A stretch of DNA of 64,000 nucleotides from PNAI01 sp035574295 (GTDB taxonomy: Bacteria > Pseudomonadota > Alphaproteobacteria > Rhizobiales > Xanthobacteraceae), in the NCBI GenBank assembly GCA_035574295.1, contig DATLYX010000106.1, forward strand, positions 1 to 64,000, given 5' to 3'. Below the pieces are notes generated by a model that was given only the letters and a program-made list of their open reading frames with translations, did no database searches and was not told the origin of the DNA. Positions 32,685-42,304 of the stretch are shown here, piece by piece. The position numbers and the translations under genes were made by a program. Within the stretch, counting starts at the first letter, position 1. Every line of letters begins with the position of its first letter.

Positions 32685-34511
32685 GTGTGCGGGATCGTGG
32701 GAATACTGGGTCGGGAGCCCGTTGCCGGACAGCTCGTGGACGCCCTCAAGCGGCTTGAGTATCGCGGTTACGACTCCGCCGGGGTTGCGACTCTGGAGCA
32801 GGGGCGGCTCGCCCGCCGCCGCGCCGAGGGCAAGCTGCGCAACCTTGAGCAACGGCTTTCCCGCGAGCCGCTGTTCGGCACGAGCGGCATCGGGCATACC
32901 CGTTGGGCCACCCACGGCAAGCCGACCGAGAACAACGCTCATCCGCACGCCACCGAAAAGCTTGCGGTCGTGCACAACGGCATCATCGAGAATTTTCGCG
33001 AGCTGCGCGAGGAGCTCGAGCACAACGGCGCGCACTTCGGCAGCGACACCGATACCGAAGTGATTGCTCATCTGGTGACTCAGGAAATGAAAAACGGCCG
33101 CTCGCCGGTCGAGGCGGTGAAAGCCGCGCTGCCGCGGCTGCGCGGCGCCTTCGCGCTCGCCTTCCTGTTCGCCGGTGAGGACGATTTATTGATCGGCGCG
33201 CGCAAGGGTTCGCCGCTCGCGGTGGGCTACGGCGACGGGGAGATGTATCTCGGCTCCGACGCCATTGCGCTCGCGCCCTTCACCGACACCATCAGTTATC
33301 TCGAAGACGGCGATTGGGTCGTGGTCACCCGCCGCGGCGTCAGGATTCACGACGCGGCCGGCCGCGCCGTGGAACGCCCGGTGCTCAAATCCAGCGCGTC
33401 CGCGTTTCTTGTCGACAAGGGCAACCACAAGCACTTCATGGCTAAGGAGATCCACGAGCAGCCCGAAGTGGTCGGCCACACCCTTGCCCATTATCTCGAC
33501 ATGACGGCAGAGCGGGTACGGCTGCCGGCCGAATTGCCCTTCGACTTCCGCCGCGTCAGCCGCGTCTCGATCTCCGCCTGCGGCACCGCCTATTACGCCG
33601 GCCTTGTCGGCAAATACTGGTTCGAGCGTTTTGCCCGCCTGCCGGTCGAAATCGACATCGCCTCGGAGTTCCGTTATCGGGAAATCCCCATGACTGCGGG
33701 CGACGTCGCCATGTTTGTCTCGCAATCAGGCGAGACCGCCGACACGCTCGCAAGCCTGCGCTATGCGCGCGACCACGGCCAGCATGTGGTCTCCATCGTC
33801 AATGTGCCGACCTCCACCATTGCCCGCGAAAGCGAAGTGGTGCTGCCCACGCTCGCCGGCCCCGAGATCGGTGTGGCTTCGACCAAGGCGTTCACCTGCC
33901 AGCTTGCGACGCTCGCCTGCCTTGCGATTGCGGCCGGCCGCAGCCGCGGCACCCTGTCGGATGCGGACGAACGCACGCTGGTCCGTTCGCTGATCGAGGT
34001 GCCCCGGCACATCTCCGAAGCGCTGGCGCTCGAGCCGCAGATCGAGGCGCTGGCCCGCGAGCTCGCCAAGAGCCGCGACGTGCTTTACCTCGGCCGCGGC
34101 ACATCCTACCCGATCGCGCTGGAAGGCGCGCTGAAGCTCAAGGAAATCTCCTATATCCATGCCGAGGGTTATGCCGCCGGCGAGCTCAAGCACGGCCCGA
34201 TTGCGCTGATCGACGAGACCGTGCCCGTGATCGTCATCGCCCCGTCGGACGGCGTGTTCGAGAAAACGGTGTCCAACATGCAGGAGGTGGCCGCGCGCGG
34301 CGGCCGCATCATTCTGGTCACGGATCGCAAGGGGGCGGACGAGAACGCGACATCGCTGTTGGCAACGCTCGCCTTGCCGGAAATGGCGGCTTCGTTCACG
34401 CCGCTCGTTTATGCCGTTCCGGTGCAGCTCATCGCCTACCATACCGCGGTCGTCATGGGTACGGATGTCGATCAGCCGCGCAATCTGGCCAAATCGGTCA
34501 CGGTGGAGTAA
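32685..34511 (+). CDS. glmS: Glutamine-fructose-6-phosphate aminotransferase (isomerising)
   Basis: Makes glucosamine-6-phosphate from fructose-6-phosphate and glutamine, the entry to amino-sugar synthesis. The 608-residue length is normal. The N-terminal glutaminase begins MCGIVGILG with the nucleophile Cys2, and has HTRWATHGKP and NAHPH; the two SIS domains show SACGTAYYAG, SQSGETADTLA, GRGTSYPIALEGALKLKE and HAEGYAAGELKHGP. The start is GTG, since Cys2 must follow the initiator. Downstream DUF502 lies 10 bases away. No glmS ribozyme-like sequence was seen. Confidence 0.97.
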   Translation: MCGIVGILGREPVAGQLVDALKRLEYRGYDSAGVATLEQGRLARRRAEGKLRNLEQRLSREPLFGTSGIGHTRWATHGKPTENNAHPHATEKLAVVHNGIIENFRELREELEHNGAHFGSDTDTEVIAHLVTQEMKNGRSPVEAVKAALPRLRGAFALAFLFAGEDDLLIGARKGSPLAVGYGDGEMYLGSDAIALAPFTDTISYLEDGDWVVVTRRGVRIHDAAGRAVERPVLKSSASAFLVDKGNHKHFMAKEIHEQPEVVGHTLAHYLDMTAERVRLPAELPFDFRRVSRVSISACGTAYYAGLVGKYWFERFARLPVEIDIASEFRYREIPMTAGDVAMFVSQSGETADTLASLRYARDHGQHVVSIVNVPTSTIARESEVVLPTLAGPEIGVASTKAFTCQLATLACLAIAAGRSRGTLSDADERTLVRSLIEVPRHISEALALEPQIEALARELAKSRDVLYLGRGTSYPIALEGALKLKEISYIHAEGYAAGELKHGPIALIDETVPVIVIAPSDGVFEKTVSNMQEVAARGGRIILVTDRKGADENATSLLATLALPEMAASFTPLVYAVPVQLIAYHTAVVMGTDVDQPRNLAKSVTVE

Positions 34512-34521
34512 TCGGTCTGCT

Positions 34522-35301
34522 ATGAGTGCGAGTGAGAACAATTCGCTGCCGGCGCAGTCGCCCGAAACGGCCCCGCCGGCGTCGCCTGTGCACCACGGTT
34601 TTGGCAGCCGCATCCGGAATTATTTTCTGACCGGCCTCGTTCTCGTCGGCCCGATCTACATCACGGTCAGCCTCACGTGGTGGTTCATCAACTGGGTCGA
34701 TGATCTGGCGCGGCCGCTAATTCCGCTATCGTTCCGCACCGAGACCTACATTTCGGTGCACATCCCGGGTCTGGGATTGATCATCGCGTTTTGCCTGCTC
34801 ACGCTGCTTGGCTTCCTCACCGCCAATCTGGTCGGCCGGCGGCTCGTGGCCTTCGGGGAAGATATTCTTCATCGCATGCCGATCGTGCGTCCGATCTACC
34901 GGACCATGAAACAGATCTTCGAGACCGTGTTCACCAAATCCGGTTCCAGCTTCCGCCGGGTGGCGCTGGTGGAGTTCCCCGGTCCGGGCATGTGGTCGCT
35001 GGTGTTTCTGTCGCAGGCGCCGGGCCGCGAGGTGGCCGCGCGGCTGCCGGGTCCCGATCATGTCTCCGTCTTCATGCCGTGCACGCCCAACCCGACCACC
35101 GGCTTCTTCTTCTTCGTGCCGCGCAAGGACATCATCGAGCTCGACATCACCGTCGAGGCCGCCATGGCGCTCATCATGTCCGCCGGCATGGTGCAGCCCA
35201 ATGGGGAAGGGCAGAAGAGGCTCGCAGCTCTCGCCGAGACCGCACGCGCTGCGCGTGCGGCGCGGGCAAAACCGCCGGCGGAAACCGCTCCGGCCAAATA
35301 G
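34522..35301 (+). CDS. DUF502 family membrane protein
   Basis: A 259-residue inner-membrane protein of unknown function, conserved beside recG and glmS in Rhizobiales. Two membrane helices (FLTGLVLVGPIYITVSLTWW and GLGLIIAFCLLTLLGFLT) are followed by the family block RMPIVRPIYRTMKQIFETVF and a cytoplasmic domain with PCTPNPTTGFFFFVPRKD. The tail is Ala-rich and basic. The ATG at 34522 was chosen from the family-like N-terminus. It meets recG tail to tail with one base between. Confidence 0.88.
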   Translation: MSASENNSLPAQSPETAPPASPVHHGFGSRIRNYFLTGLVLVGPIYITVSLTWWFINWVDDLARPLIPLSFRTETYISVHIPGLGLIIAFCLLTLLGFLTANLVGRRLVAFGEDILHRMPIVRPIYRTMKQIFETVFTKSGSSFRRVALVEFPGPGMWSLVFLSQAPGREVAARLPGPDHVSVFMPCTPNPTTGFFFFVPRKDIIELDITVEAAMALIMSAGMVQPNGEGQKRLAALAETARAARAARAKPPAETAPAK

Positions 35302-35302
35302 C

Positions 35303-37405
35303 TCACCCGGCCCGCAACAGCCGGATCGCCGCATCCCGCTCGAACAGGTAGAGCAATTGCCGCAGCGCCTGCCCACGCGGGGAGCGCAAATCTGGGTCGC
35401 GCTTGAGCACGAGCACCGCATCGTCGCGCGCGGGCGCCAACAGATGCCCGTGCACTTCGATGCGCGCCACCTTGAAATCCGGTATTCCGCTCTGCCGCGT
35501 GCCCAGCACGTCGCCTTCGCCGCGCAGCCGCAAATCCTCCTCGGCGATGCGGAAGCCGTCGTCCGTCTCCCGCAGGATTTCGAGGCGCGCCTTCGCCGCC
35601 TCGCCGAGCGGTGGCTTGTACAGCAACAGGCAGGTGGAACGCCCCGCACCGCGACCGATCCTCCCCCGCAACTGATGCAGTTGCGCAAGACCGAACCGCT
35701 CCGCGTGCTCGATCACCATCACGGTCGCTTCCGGTACATCCACGCCCACCTCGATCACGGTGGTCGCAACCAACAGCCGTGCTTCGCCGTGGGCGAAGCG
35801 TTCCATGGCGCGGTCCTTGTCGCTTGCGCGCATGCGGCCGTGCACCAGATCCACCCGCTCCCCAAACTCTTTCTTCAGGGCAACGTAGCGTTCCTCGACT
35901 GCCGCAAGGTCGCTCCTTTCCGACTCCTGCACCAGCGGGCAGACCCAGTAGACGCGCTGCCCTTGAGCCAGCGCCCGCCCGACTGCGGCCACCACCTCGT
36001 CGAGCCGCGACAGCGCAACAGCGCGCGTATCCACCGGCTGCCTGCCGGCCGGCTTCTCGCGCAGCGTGGACACCTCCATGTCGCCGAAATAGGTGAGCAC
36101 CAGCGTGCGCGGGATCGGCGTTGCGGTCAGCACCAAGAGGTCCACCGCTTCGCCCTTGCGCGCGAGCGCCAGGCGCTGATGCACGCCGAAGCGGTGCTGT
36201 TCATCGACGATGGCAAGTGCAAGATCGTGGAACGCCACCCCCTCCTGAAACAGAGCGTGCGTCCCGACCAGAAGGTCGATGTCGCCGGTCGCGAGCCGCG
36301 CCAGGATTTCCTCGCGCTCCTTGCCGCGTTCGCGGCCGGTAAGGATCGCGACCCGCAAGCCGGCGGCCTGCGCCAAGGGAGCGATCGTCTGCAGATGCTG
36401 CCGCGCCAAAATTTCGGTGGGCGCCATGAGCGCCGCCTGCCGCCCGGCTTCGATCACCGTTGCGGCCGCGAGCAGCGCCACCACGGTCTTCCCCGAGCCG
36501 ACGTCGCCTTGCAGCAGCCGTACCATGCGGTGCGGCCGCGCGAGATCAGCGACGATTTCGTCAACGGCCTGCCGCTGGGAGAACGTGAGCGAATAGGGGA
36601 GAGCAGCGACGATCCGCTGGCGCAGGCGCCCCTCGCTCGAGCTGCCGCGTCCCGGCAGCCTGCGCTGATAGGCGCGCAACAGCGCAAGCGCAAGCTGACC
36701 GGCAAGAAACTCGTCATAGGCGAGCCGCGACCAGGCCGGACCTTCCGGCCGCGCATCCTCCGGCTCCGCCGGCCGGTGCAGCATCCTCAGAGCATCGAAA
36801 AATGAGGGAAACTTTTCCCGCCGGAGAAACGCCTTGTCCTGCCACTCGGGCAGCGCCGGCACCTTTGCGAGCGCCGCCTCCACCGCCTTGCGTACCTGGT
36901 TCAGCGTCAAGCCTTCGGTGAGTGGATACACCGGTTCGACCAGAGGCAGTTGCGCCAGATCCTGCTCGGCGACCACACGGTCCGGATGCACCATCTGCAG
37001 CATGCCGTCGTAAAGCGCGGCGGTGCCTGAGACGTACCGCACCGTACCCACCGGAAACAGGTTTTGCAGATAATCCTTCCGGGCATTGAAGTAGGTGAGC
37101 ACGACGTCGCCGGTCTCATCGCTGGCGTAGATCTGATAGGGGGCGCGCAGCCGATTGGGCGGGGCAGGGCGGTGCCGATCGATCCTCACCGCCACCGTGA
37201 CCACGGTGCCCGGCACCACGTCGCGCAATTTCGGCCGCGCCCGTCGGTCGATGGTGTTTGTCGGCAGGTGGAACAGGAGATCGAGAACGCGCGGCGGCGT
37301 CTCCTCGCGCCCGAGCAGGCGAGCGTAGAGTTTTTCCACCTTTGGCCCGATTCCGGGAAGGCTCCGGACCGGGGCGAAATAGGGAGCAAGGATATCGGGC
37401 CGCAT
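35303..37405 (-). CDS. recG: ATP-dependent DNA helicase RecG
   Basis: Branch-migration helicase that remodels stalled forks and Holliday junctions. The 700-residue protein has the wedge/OB domain near residues 60-150, Walker A GDVGSGKT (300-307), a DEQH box (AIVDEQHRFG), TATPIPRT and the C-terminal helicase motifs (VATTVIEVGVDVPEA, QLRGRIGRG). The ATG at 37405 (MRPDILAPYFAPVRSLPGIG) fits family starts; an in-frame ATG at 37477 would add 24 atypical residues. Convergent with DUF502. Confidence 0.97.
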   Translation of the reverse strand: MRPDILAPYFAPVRSLPGIGPKVEKLYARLLGREETPPRVLDLLFHLPTNTIDRRARPKLRDVVPGTVVTVAVRIDRHRPAPPNRLRAPYQIYASDETGDVVLTYFNARKDYLQNLFPVGTVRYVSGTAALYDGMLQMVHPDRVVAEQDLAQLPLVEPVYPLTEGLTLNQVRKAVEAALAKVPALPEWQDKAFLRREKFPSFFDALRMLHRPAEPEDARPEGPAWSRLAYDEFLAGQLALALLRAYQRRLPGRGSSSEGRLRQRIVAALPYSLTFSQRQAVDEIVADLARPHRMVRLLQGDVGSGKTVVALLAAATVIEAGRQAALMAPTEILARQHLQTIAPLAQAAGLRVAILTGRERGKEREEILARLATGDIDLLVGTHALFQEGVAFHDLALAIVDEQHRFGVHQRLALARKGEAVDLLVLTATPIPRTLVLTYFGDMEVSTLREKPAGRQPVDTRAVALSRLDEVVAAVGRALAQGQRVYWVCPLVQESERSDLAAVEERYVALKKEFGERVDLVHGRMRASDKDRAMERFAHGEARLLVATTVIEVGVDVPEATVMVIEHAERFGLAQLHQLRGRIGRGAGRSTCLLLYKPPLGEAAKARLEILRETDDGFRIAEEDLRLRGEGDVLGTRQSGIPDFKVARIEVHGHLLAPARDDAVLVLKRDPDLRSPRGQALRQLLYLFERDAAIRLLRAG

Positions 37406-37460
37406 CGACTGTCCGACGTCTCCGTGGCGGCAAATGACCGCCGAATGCCAGCGTTTGCCT

Positions 37461-38306
37461 TCATGCTTTGAATGCAACCGCGCACCAATAAGGCGCGCGA
37501 TCGGAGAACCGGATGTTGCGAAAGCCCGCCTGCGTCAACATGGTTTCGATCTCGCCGCGCGTGAATCGCTTCTCCAGCGGCGTGCAAAATCGGTCGTGCG
37601 CATCCGTACGCATCACGTAAAACGATCGCTCGGCGTAGGCTGACAGCGGCCAGGAGTCGGTTGGCAGCCCCATGCGTGCGAGCAGCGCGGCGCTCCGCGC
37701 GAGCGGCCAATAGATGGTGGCTGCAATGCACGCCGTGAGCGCGCGTTGTACCCCCGGAGAGCTGCGCGAAATGCTCCGCCGCAACAGATCGCTCAGGCGC
37801 CAGAGCCCGCGGTACCATGTGGGCCGATTGTCGAACGCGTAATAGAGGTAAACCAGAAACGGCGCGCCCGCCTTGAGCTTACGGGCCACGCTTTGGATCG
37901 CCGCCACGGTATCCGGGACGTGATGCAACACGCCGAGCGCATAGGCAAAATCGAGCGAGCGGTCACTCACCGGCAGGTCGGCCACCGACGCCAAGTGAAA
38001 CGTCACGTTGTCGTGCGCGGCCAAATTCCTTTGCGCAACATCGAGCGCCTCCGGACTCGGGTCCACCAGGTGCAAATGGCCCACGCGCGGAGCGACCAGC
38101 ATCGCCCACCGTCCGCTGCCGCATCCGATATCCATCCCCACGCTATCCGAGGGCAGTGCGTGCCACGGAAATAGCGCGAAATAGGCCTCAAATATCGTCA
38201 GATGATCTGAGGGCGGCAATTCCGCCCCTTGCGGAAACCGCGCCCACTCCCGGCCGAAACCCGCGACCGTTTGCAGATCGACATTCCTCATGTCGCCGGC
38301 TGCCAT
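37461..38306 (-). CDS. Class I SAM-dependent methyltransferase
   Basis: A 281-residue protein with the SAM motif MDIGCGSGRWAML, the acidic residue in LHLVDPSPEALDVA, and the Methyltransf_11-type block YALGVLHHVPDT. The C-terminal half (RMGLPTDSWPLSAYAERSFY, FTRGEIETMLTQAGFRNI) recalls methyltransferases of cell-surface sugars or lipids, but the substrate is not identifiable. The start is uncertain between ATG 38306 and ATG 38291; a longer frame reaches 38498. It lies between recG (same strand) and divergent sdhE. Confidence 0.8.
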   Translation of the reverse strand: MAAGDMRNVDLQTVAGFGREWARFPQGAELPPSDHLTIFEAYFALFPWHALPSDSVGMDIGCGSGRWAMLVAPRVGHLHLVDPSPEALDVAQRNLAAHDNVTFHLASVADLPVSDRSLDFAYALGVLHHVPDTVAAIQSVARKLKAGAPFLVYLYYAFDNRPTWYRGLWRLSDLLRRSISRSSPGVQRALTACIAATIYWPLARSAALLARMGLPTDSWPLSAYAERSFYVMRTDAHDRFCTPLEKRFTRGEIETMLTQAGFRNIRFSDRAPYWCAVAFKA

Positions 38307-38476
38307 GCGCGGCCTCGCGGGTGCTGCTGAAGGTTCAGATTGTTTTAGCGCAGGGTCTAGTCGAAATAAATCGCGACGGTCCCCGCCACGCCTGCTGACT
38401 TCGGACGCCGCCGCGCTTATATATCGCGCGCCCGGCCCGTCCGGGCTTTTGGTGTTGGGAAGCATATGAGAAGCAT

Positions 38477-38761
38477 ATGACAGGAAGCGCACGATCAACC
38501 GACGGTCTGGACGTTCGCCGCCGCCGGCTGTTGTACCGCTCCTGGCACCGGGGCACCCGCGAAATGGATTTGATTCTCGGCCGCTTTGCCGACGCGCATA
38601 TTGCCGACCTCGCCGAACAGGAGTTGGACGACTACGAGCGGCTTCTGGAAGTCCCGGATGCTGAGCTCTTCAACTGGCTCACCGGCGCAAGCCCCGTGAC
38701 GCAGCAATGCGACACCGCTTTGTTCCGCCGCCTGCGCGAATTCTCCCACCGAACCAAGTGA
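38477..38761 (+). CDS. sdhE: FAD assembly factor SdhE
   Basis: Small helical protein that promotes covalent flavinylation of succinate dehydrogenase SdhA. At 94 residues it has the family core RRRLLYRSWHRGTREMD with the RGxxE motif, then LILGRFAD and the DDYERLLEVPDAELFNWL helix. Its TGA overlaps the mfd ATG, so translation is coupled; this sdhE-mfd order is common in Rhizobiales. A short direct repeat (agcatatga) precedes the start. Confidence 0.93.
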   Translation: MTGSARSTDGLDVRRRRLLYRSWHRGTREMDLILGRFADAHIADLAEQELDDYERLLEVPDAELFNWLTGASPVTQQCDTALFRRLREFSHRTK

Positions 38762-41700
38762 TGCCGACATCGCCCGCAGAAAAACTCGTTCCCGGCCGGC
38801 CGTTGACGCTGGCGAGCGTTGCCGATGGCGCCGAGGGATTGGTGGTGGCCGACCTCGCCCGCGCTGTTGCCGCACGCCTTAAGGCGCCGGCCACGAGCCT
38901 TGCGGTGATTTGCCGGGAAGGCCCCCGCATGGCGGCGCTTGCGCGCGCGCTTGCGTTTTTTGCCCCCGATCTCGACGTGCTGGAATTTCCCGCCTGGGAC
39001 TGCCTGCCCTACGATCGCGTATCGCCGCATGCCGCGGTTGTGGCCCAGCGCATGGCCACGCTCTCGCGGCTTGCGCGGGCCAAGGGCCGCGCGCGGCCGG
39101 CCGTGCTTCTCACCACCGTCAACGCCGCGCTCCAGCGCGTGCCGCCCGAGGAGCTTGTGGCGGCCGAGGTGCTGTCCGCCGCCCCCGGCCAAATGCTCGC
39201 CATGGATGGCATCATCCGCTGGCTTGAGCTCAACGGCTTTTCGCGCGCGCCCACCGTGCGCGAGCCGGGGGATTATGCGGTGCGCGGCGGCATCATCGAC
39301 CTCTACGCGCCGGGCATGGACATGCCGGTCCGACTCGACTTCTTCGGCGATACGCTCGAGACCATCCGCACCTTCGATGCGGAGACCCAACGTTCAGTGT
39401 CCGATCTGCGCAGCTTAGACCTCGTTCCTGTCGCAGAGTTCCGGCTCACCGCGGAGACCATCCGGAAATTCCGCACCGGTTACGTGGCGGCCTTTGGTGC
39501 CCCCTCGCCCGACGATCTCCTGTATCAAGCCGTGAGCGAGGGCCGCCGCCACCCCGGCATGGAGCATTGGCTGCCGCTGTTTCATGAGCGGCTTGATACG
39601 TTGTTCGATTATCTGCCCGGCACGCCGATCGTTCTTGAGCAGCTCGACGAGGAGGCTGCGAACGAGCGGCTGACGCAAATCGCTGACTATTACGAGGCGC
39701 GTCGTCAGGCGCGCGGCCAGGAGGGCGGCCCGCTGTACCTGCCGCTGCCGCCCGACCGTCTGTACCTCAGCAGGTCCGAATGGGAAGAGCGCCTCGGCCG
39801 CGCTGCGCTTGCGCGGCTCACGCCGTTTGCCACCCCGGGCGAGGGCGCAATCGACATCGGCGCGCGTCAAAGCCGCAACTTCGCCGCAGAGCGCGCCGAC
39901 TCCAACGTCAACGTTTTCGAGGCCGTCGCAAAACACGTGCTGGCGCTGCAAGGCGCCGGCAAGCGCGTATTGGTCGCGCTGTGGAGCGAGGGCTCGCGCG
40001 AACGCATGCGTCATGTGCTTGCCGACCATGGTCTTGCCAATCTGTCCCTGGTTGCTTCGTGGACCGAGGTTTTGGCGCTGCCGAAGCCGCAAGTGGCGCT
40101 CGGCGTGCTCGGCCTCGAATCCGGCTTTGAGACCGCGGACGTTGCGGTCATCAGCGAGCAGGACATTTTGGGCGACCGCTTGGTGCGGCCGCGCCGCGCC
40201 GCCAGGCGTGCGGAAAATTTTATCGCCGAAGCGACGAGCCTCTCCACCGGCGATCTCGTGGTCCACGTGGATCACGGCATCGGCCGGTTCGTCGGCTTAA
40301 AAACCATCGAGGCCGCGGGCGCCCCGCACGACTGCCTGGAAATCCACTATGCCGGCGGCGACAAGCTGTTTTTGCCGGTGGAGAACGTCGAGCTTCTGTC
40401 GCGTTACGGCTCCGAGGAAACCGGCGTGGAGCTCGATCGGCTCGGCGGCGCTGCTTGGCAGACGCGCAAGGCGCGCCTGAAAAGCCGCATCCGCGAAATG
40501 GCCCATGAGCTGATCAAGATTGCGGCCGAGCGCAAGCTGCGGCCCGCGCCGCGTCTTGCGGTCGGTGCAGGCCTTTACGACGAATTCTGTGCCGGCTTTC
40601 CCTACGAAGAGACCGAGGACCAGGCGGCAGCCATTCAGGCGACCCTGGATGACCTTGCTGCCGGTCGGCCGATGGATCGGCTCATTTGCGGCGACGTCGG
40701 CTTCGGCAAGACGGAAGTGGCGTTGCGCGCGGCTTTCGTGGCCGTGATGAACGGCAAACAGGTGGCGGTGGTGGTGCCGACCACGCTGCTGGCGCGGCAG
40801 CACTTCAAGACCTTTACCGAGCGCTTCCGCGGCCTTCCCGTCCATATTGCCCAGGCATCGCGACTGATCTCCGCCGCCGAGCTGCGGCGCGTGAAAGCCG
40901 GCATCTCCGACGGCCAGATCGACATCGTCATCGGCACCCATGCGCTGTTGGGCAAGACCATCAGGTTCAAGGACCTCGGCCTGTTGGTGGTGGACGAGGA
41001 GCAGCACTTCGGCGTCGCCCACAAGGAGCGGCTCAAGCAGTTGCGCGCCGAGGTGCACGTGCTGACGCTGACCGCAACCCCGATCCCGCGCACCCTGCAA
41101 CTGGCGCTGACCGGCGTGCGCGATCTTTCCATCATCGCCTCTCCGCCGGTGGATCGACTAGCGGTGCGCACCTTCGTATCGCCGTTCGATCCGGTGGTGG
41201 TGCGGGAGGCGCTGCTGCGCGAGCGGTACCGAGGCGGCCAGTCGTTCTACGTGTGTCCGCGCATCGAAGACATTCCGACCGCCAAGGAATTTTTGGACAA
41301 AGAAGTGCCCGAGGTGCGCGTGGCCGTGGCGCACGGCCAAATACCCGCAGGCGTGCTCGAAGACATCATGGCCGCGTTCTACGACGGCAAATACGACGTG
41401 CTGTTGTCCACTTCGATCATCGAGTCCGGCCTCGACATTCCCACCGCCAATACGCTCATCGTGCACCGCGCCGACATGTTCGGCCTTGCCCAGCTCTATC
41501 AGCTGCGCGGCCGCGTCGGACGTTCCAAGTTGCGCGCCTATGCGCTCTTCACCCTGCCGGAGGGGCGCAAGATTACGCCGCAGGCCGAACGCCGACTGAA
41601 AGTGCTGCAGTCGCTCGACACGCTCGGCGCCGGATTTCAGCTTGCCTCCCACGACCTCGACATCCGCGGCGCGGGCAATTTGCTCGGCGAGGAGCAGTCG

Positions 41701-42261
41701 GGTCACATCAAGGAAGTGGGCTTCGAGCTGTACCAAGAGATGCTGGAGGAGGCGGTGGCAAGCCTGCGCGCCGGCATTACCGAGCCGTTGCCAGACCGTT
41801 GGTCGCCGCAGATTTCCATCGGCACGCCGGTGATGATCCCCGAGGATTACGTCGCCGATTTGTCCGTGCGCCTGGCACTGTATCGCCGCCTTGCCGAAAT
41901 CGAGGACGAGCAGGAGATCGAGGCCTTCGGCGCCGAGTTGGTCGACCGCTTCGGCCCCTTGCCGGAGGAGGTCGAGCATCTGTTGAAGATCGTCGCCATC
42001 AAATCGCTGTGCCGCCGCGCCAATGTGGAGCGGGTGGAGTCCGGTCCGAAGGGCGCGGTATTGTCGTTCCGCGACAATGTGTTCGCAAACCCCGAAGGCC
42101 TCATCGCCTTCATCCGGGAGCAGGGGAGGGCGGCGCGTGTACGTCCGGACCAGAAGGTGGTGCTGTTCGAGAACTGGGAGCGGCCCGAGGACCGCCTCAA
42201 AGGTACTGCGGCGGTGCTGCGTCAGCTCGTGCGCATCGCCGAGCAGGCCAAGGCGGCGTGA
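38761..42261 (+). CDS. mfd: Transcription-repair coupling factor Mfd
   Basis: Removes RNA polymerase stalled at DNA damage and recruits UvrAB. The 1,166-residue length is typical. The N-terminal UvrB-like part has LEFPAWDCLPYDRVSPH and the RGGIIDLYAPG block; the RNA-polymerase-interaction domain starts near TGDLVVHVDHGIGRFVGL; the RecG-like motor has Walker A CGDVGFGKTE (Gly644), DEEQHFGV, TATPIPRTLQ and the TRG region (YQLRGRVGRSK). The C-terminal domain is present. The ATG at 38761 overlaps the sdhE stop. Confidence 0.97.
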   Translation: MPTSPAEKLVPGRPLTLASVADGAEGLVVADLARAVAARLKAPATSLAVICREGPRMAALARALAFFAPDLDVLEFPAWDCLPYDRVSPHAAVVAQRMATLSRLARAKGRARPAVLLTTVNAALQRVPPEELVAAEVLSAAPGQMLAMDGIIRWLELNGFSRAPTVREPGDYAVRGGIIDLYAPGMDMPVRLDFFGDTLETIRTFDAETQRSVSDLRSLDLVPVAEFRLTAETIRKFRTGYVAAFGAPSPDDLLYQAVSEGRRHPGMEHWLPLFHERLDTLFDYLPGTPIVLEQLDEEAANERLTQIADYYEARRQARGQEGGPLYLPLPPDRLYLSRSEWEERLGRAALARLTPFATPGEGAIDIGARQSRNFAAERADSNVNVFEAVAKHVLALQGAGKRVLVALWSEGSRERMRHVLADHGLANLSLVASWTEVLALPKPQVALGVLGLESGFETADVAVISEQDILGDRLVRPRRAARRAENFIAEATSLSTGDLVVHVDHGIGRFVGLKTIEAAGAPHDCLEIHYAGGDKLFLPVENVELLSRYGSEETGVELDRLGGAAWQTRKARLKSRIREMAHELIKIAAERKLRPAPRLAVGAGLYDEFCAGFPYEETEDQAAAIQATLDDLAAGRPMDRLICGDVGFGKTEVALRAAFVAVMNGKQVAVVVPTTLLARQHFKTFTERFRGLPVHIAQASRLISAAELRRVKAGISDGQIDIVIGTHALLGKTIRFKDLGLLVVDEEQHFGVAHKERLKQLRAEVHVLTLTATPIPRTLQLALTGVRDLSIIASPPVDRLAVRTFVSPFDPVVVREALLRERYRGGQSFYVCPRIEDIPTAKEFLDKEVPEVRVAVAHGQIPAGVLEDIMAAFYDGKYDVLLSTSIIESGLDIPTANTLIVHRADMFGLAQLYQLRGRVGRSKLRAYALFTLPEGRKITPQAERRLKVLQSLDTLGAGFQLASHDLDIRGAGNLLGEEQSGHIKEVGFELYQEMLEEAVASLRAGITEPLPDRWSPQISIGTPVMIPEDYVADLSVRLALYRRLAEIEDEQEIEAFGAELVDRFGPLPEEVEHLLKIVAIKSLCRRANVERVESGPKGAVLSFRDNVFANPEGLIAFIREQGRAARVRPDQKVVLFENWERPEDRLKGTAAVLRQLVRIAEQAKAA

Positions 42262-42304
42262 GGTTACGCGGTCAGCGTGCCTCTTGAGGGGCCATCGTGA
42301 TATT

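Noticed and set aside
35060..36805. 581-codon frame antisense to recG
   Set aside because: No motifs; recG motifs are complete on the other strand.
40686..42287. 533-codon frame overlapping mfd on the same strand
   Set aside because: Low-complexity Arg/Gly translation; mfd frame has all helicase motifs.
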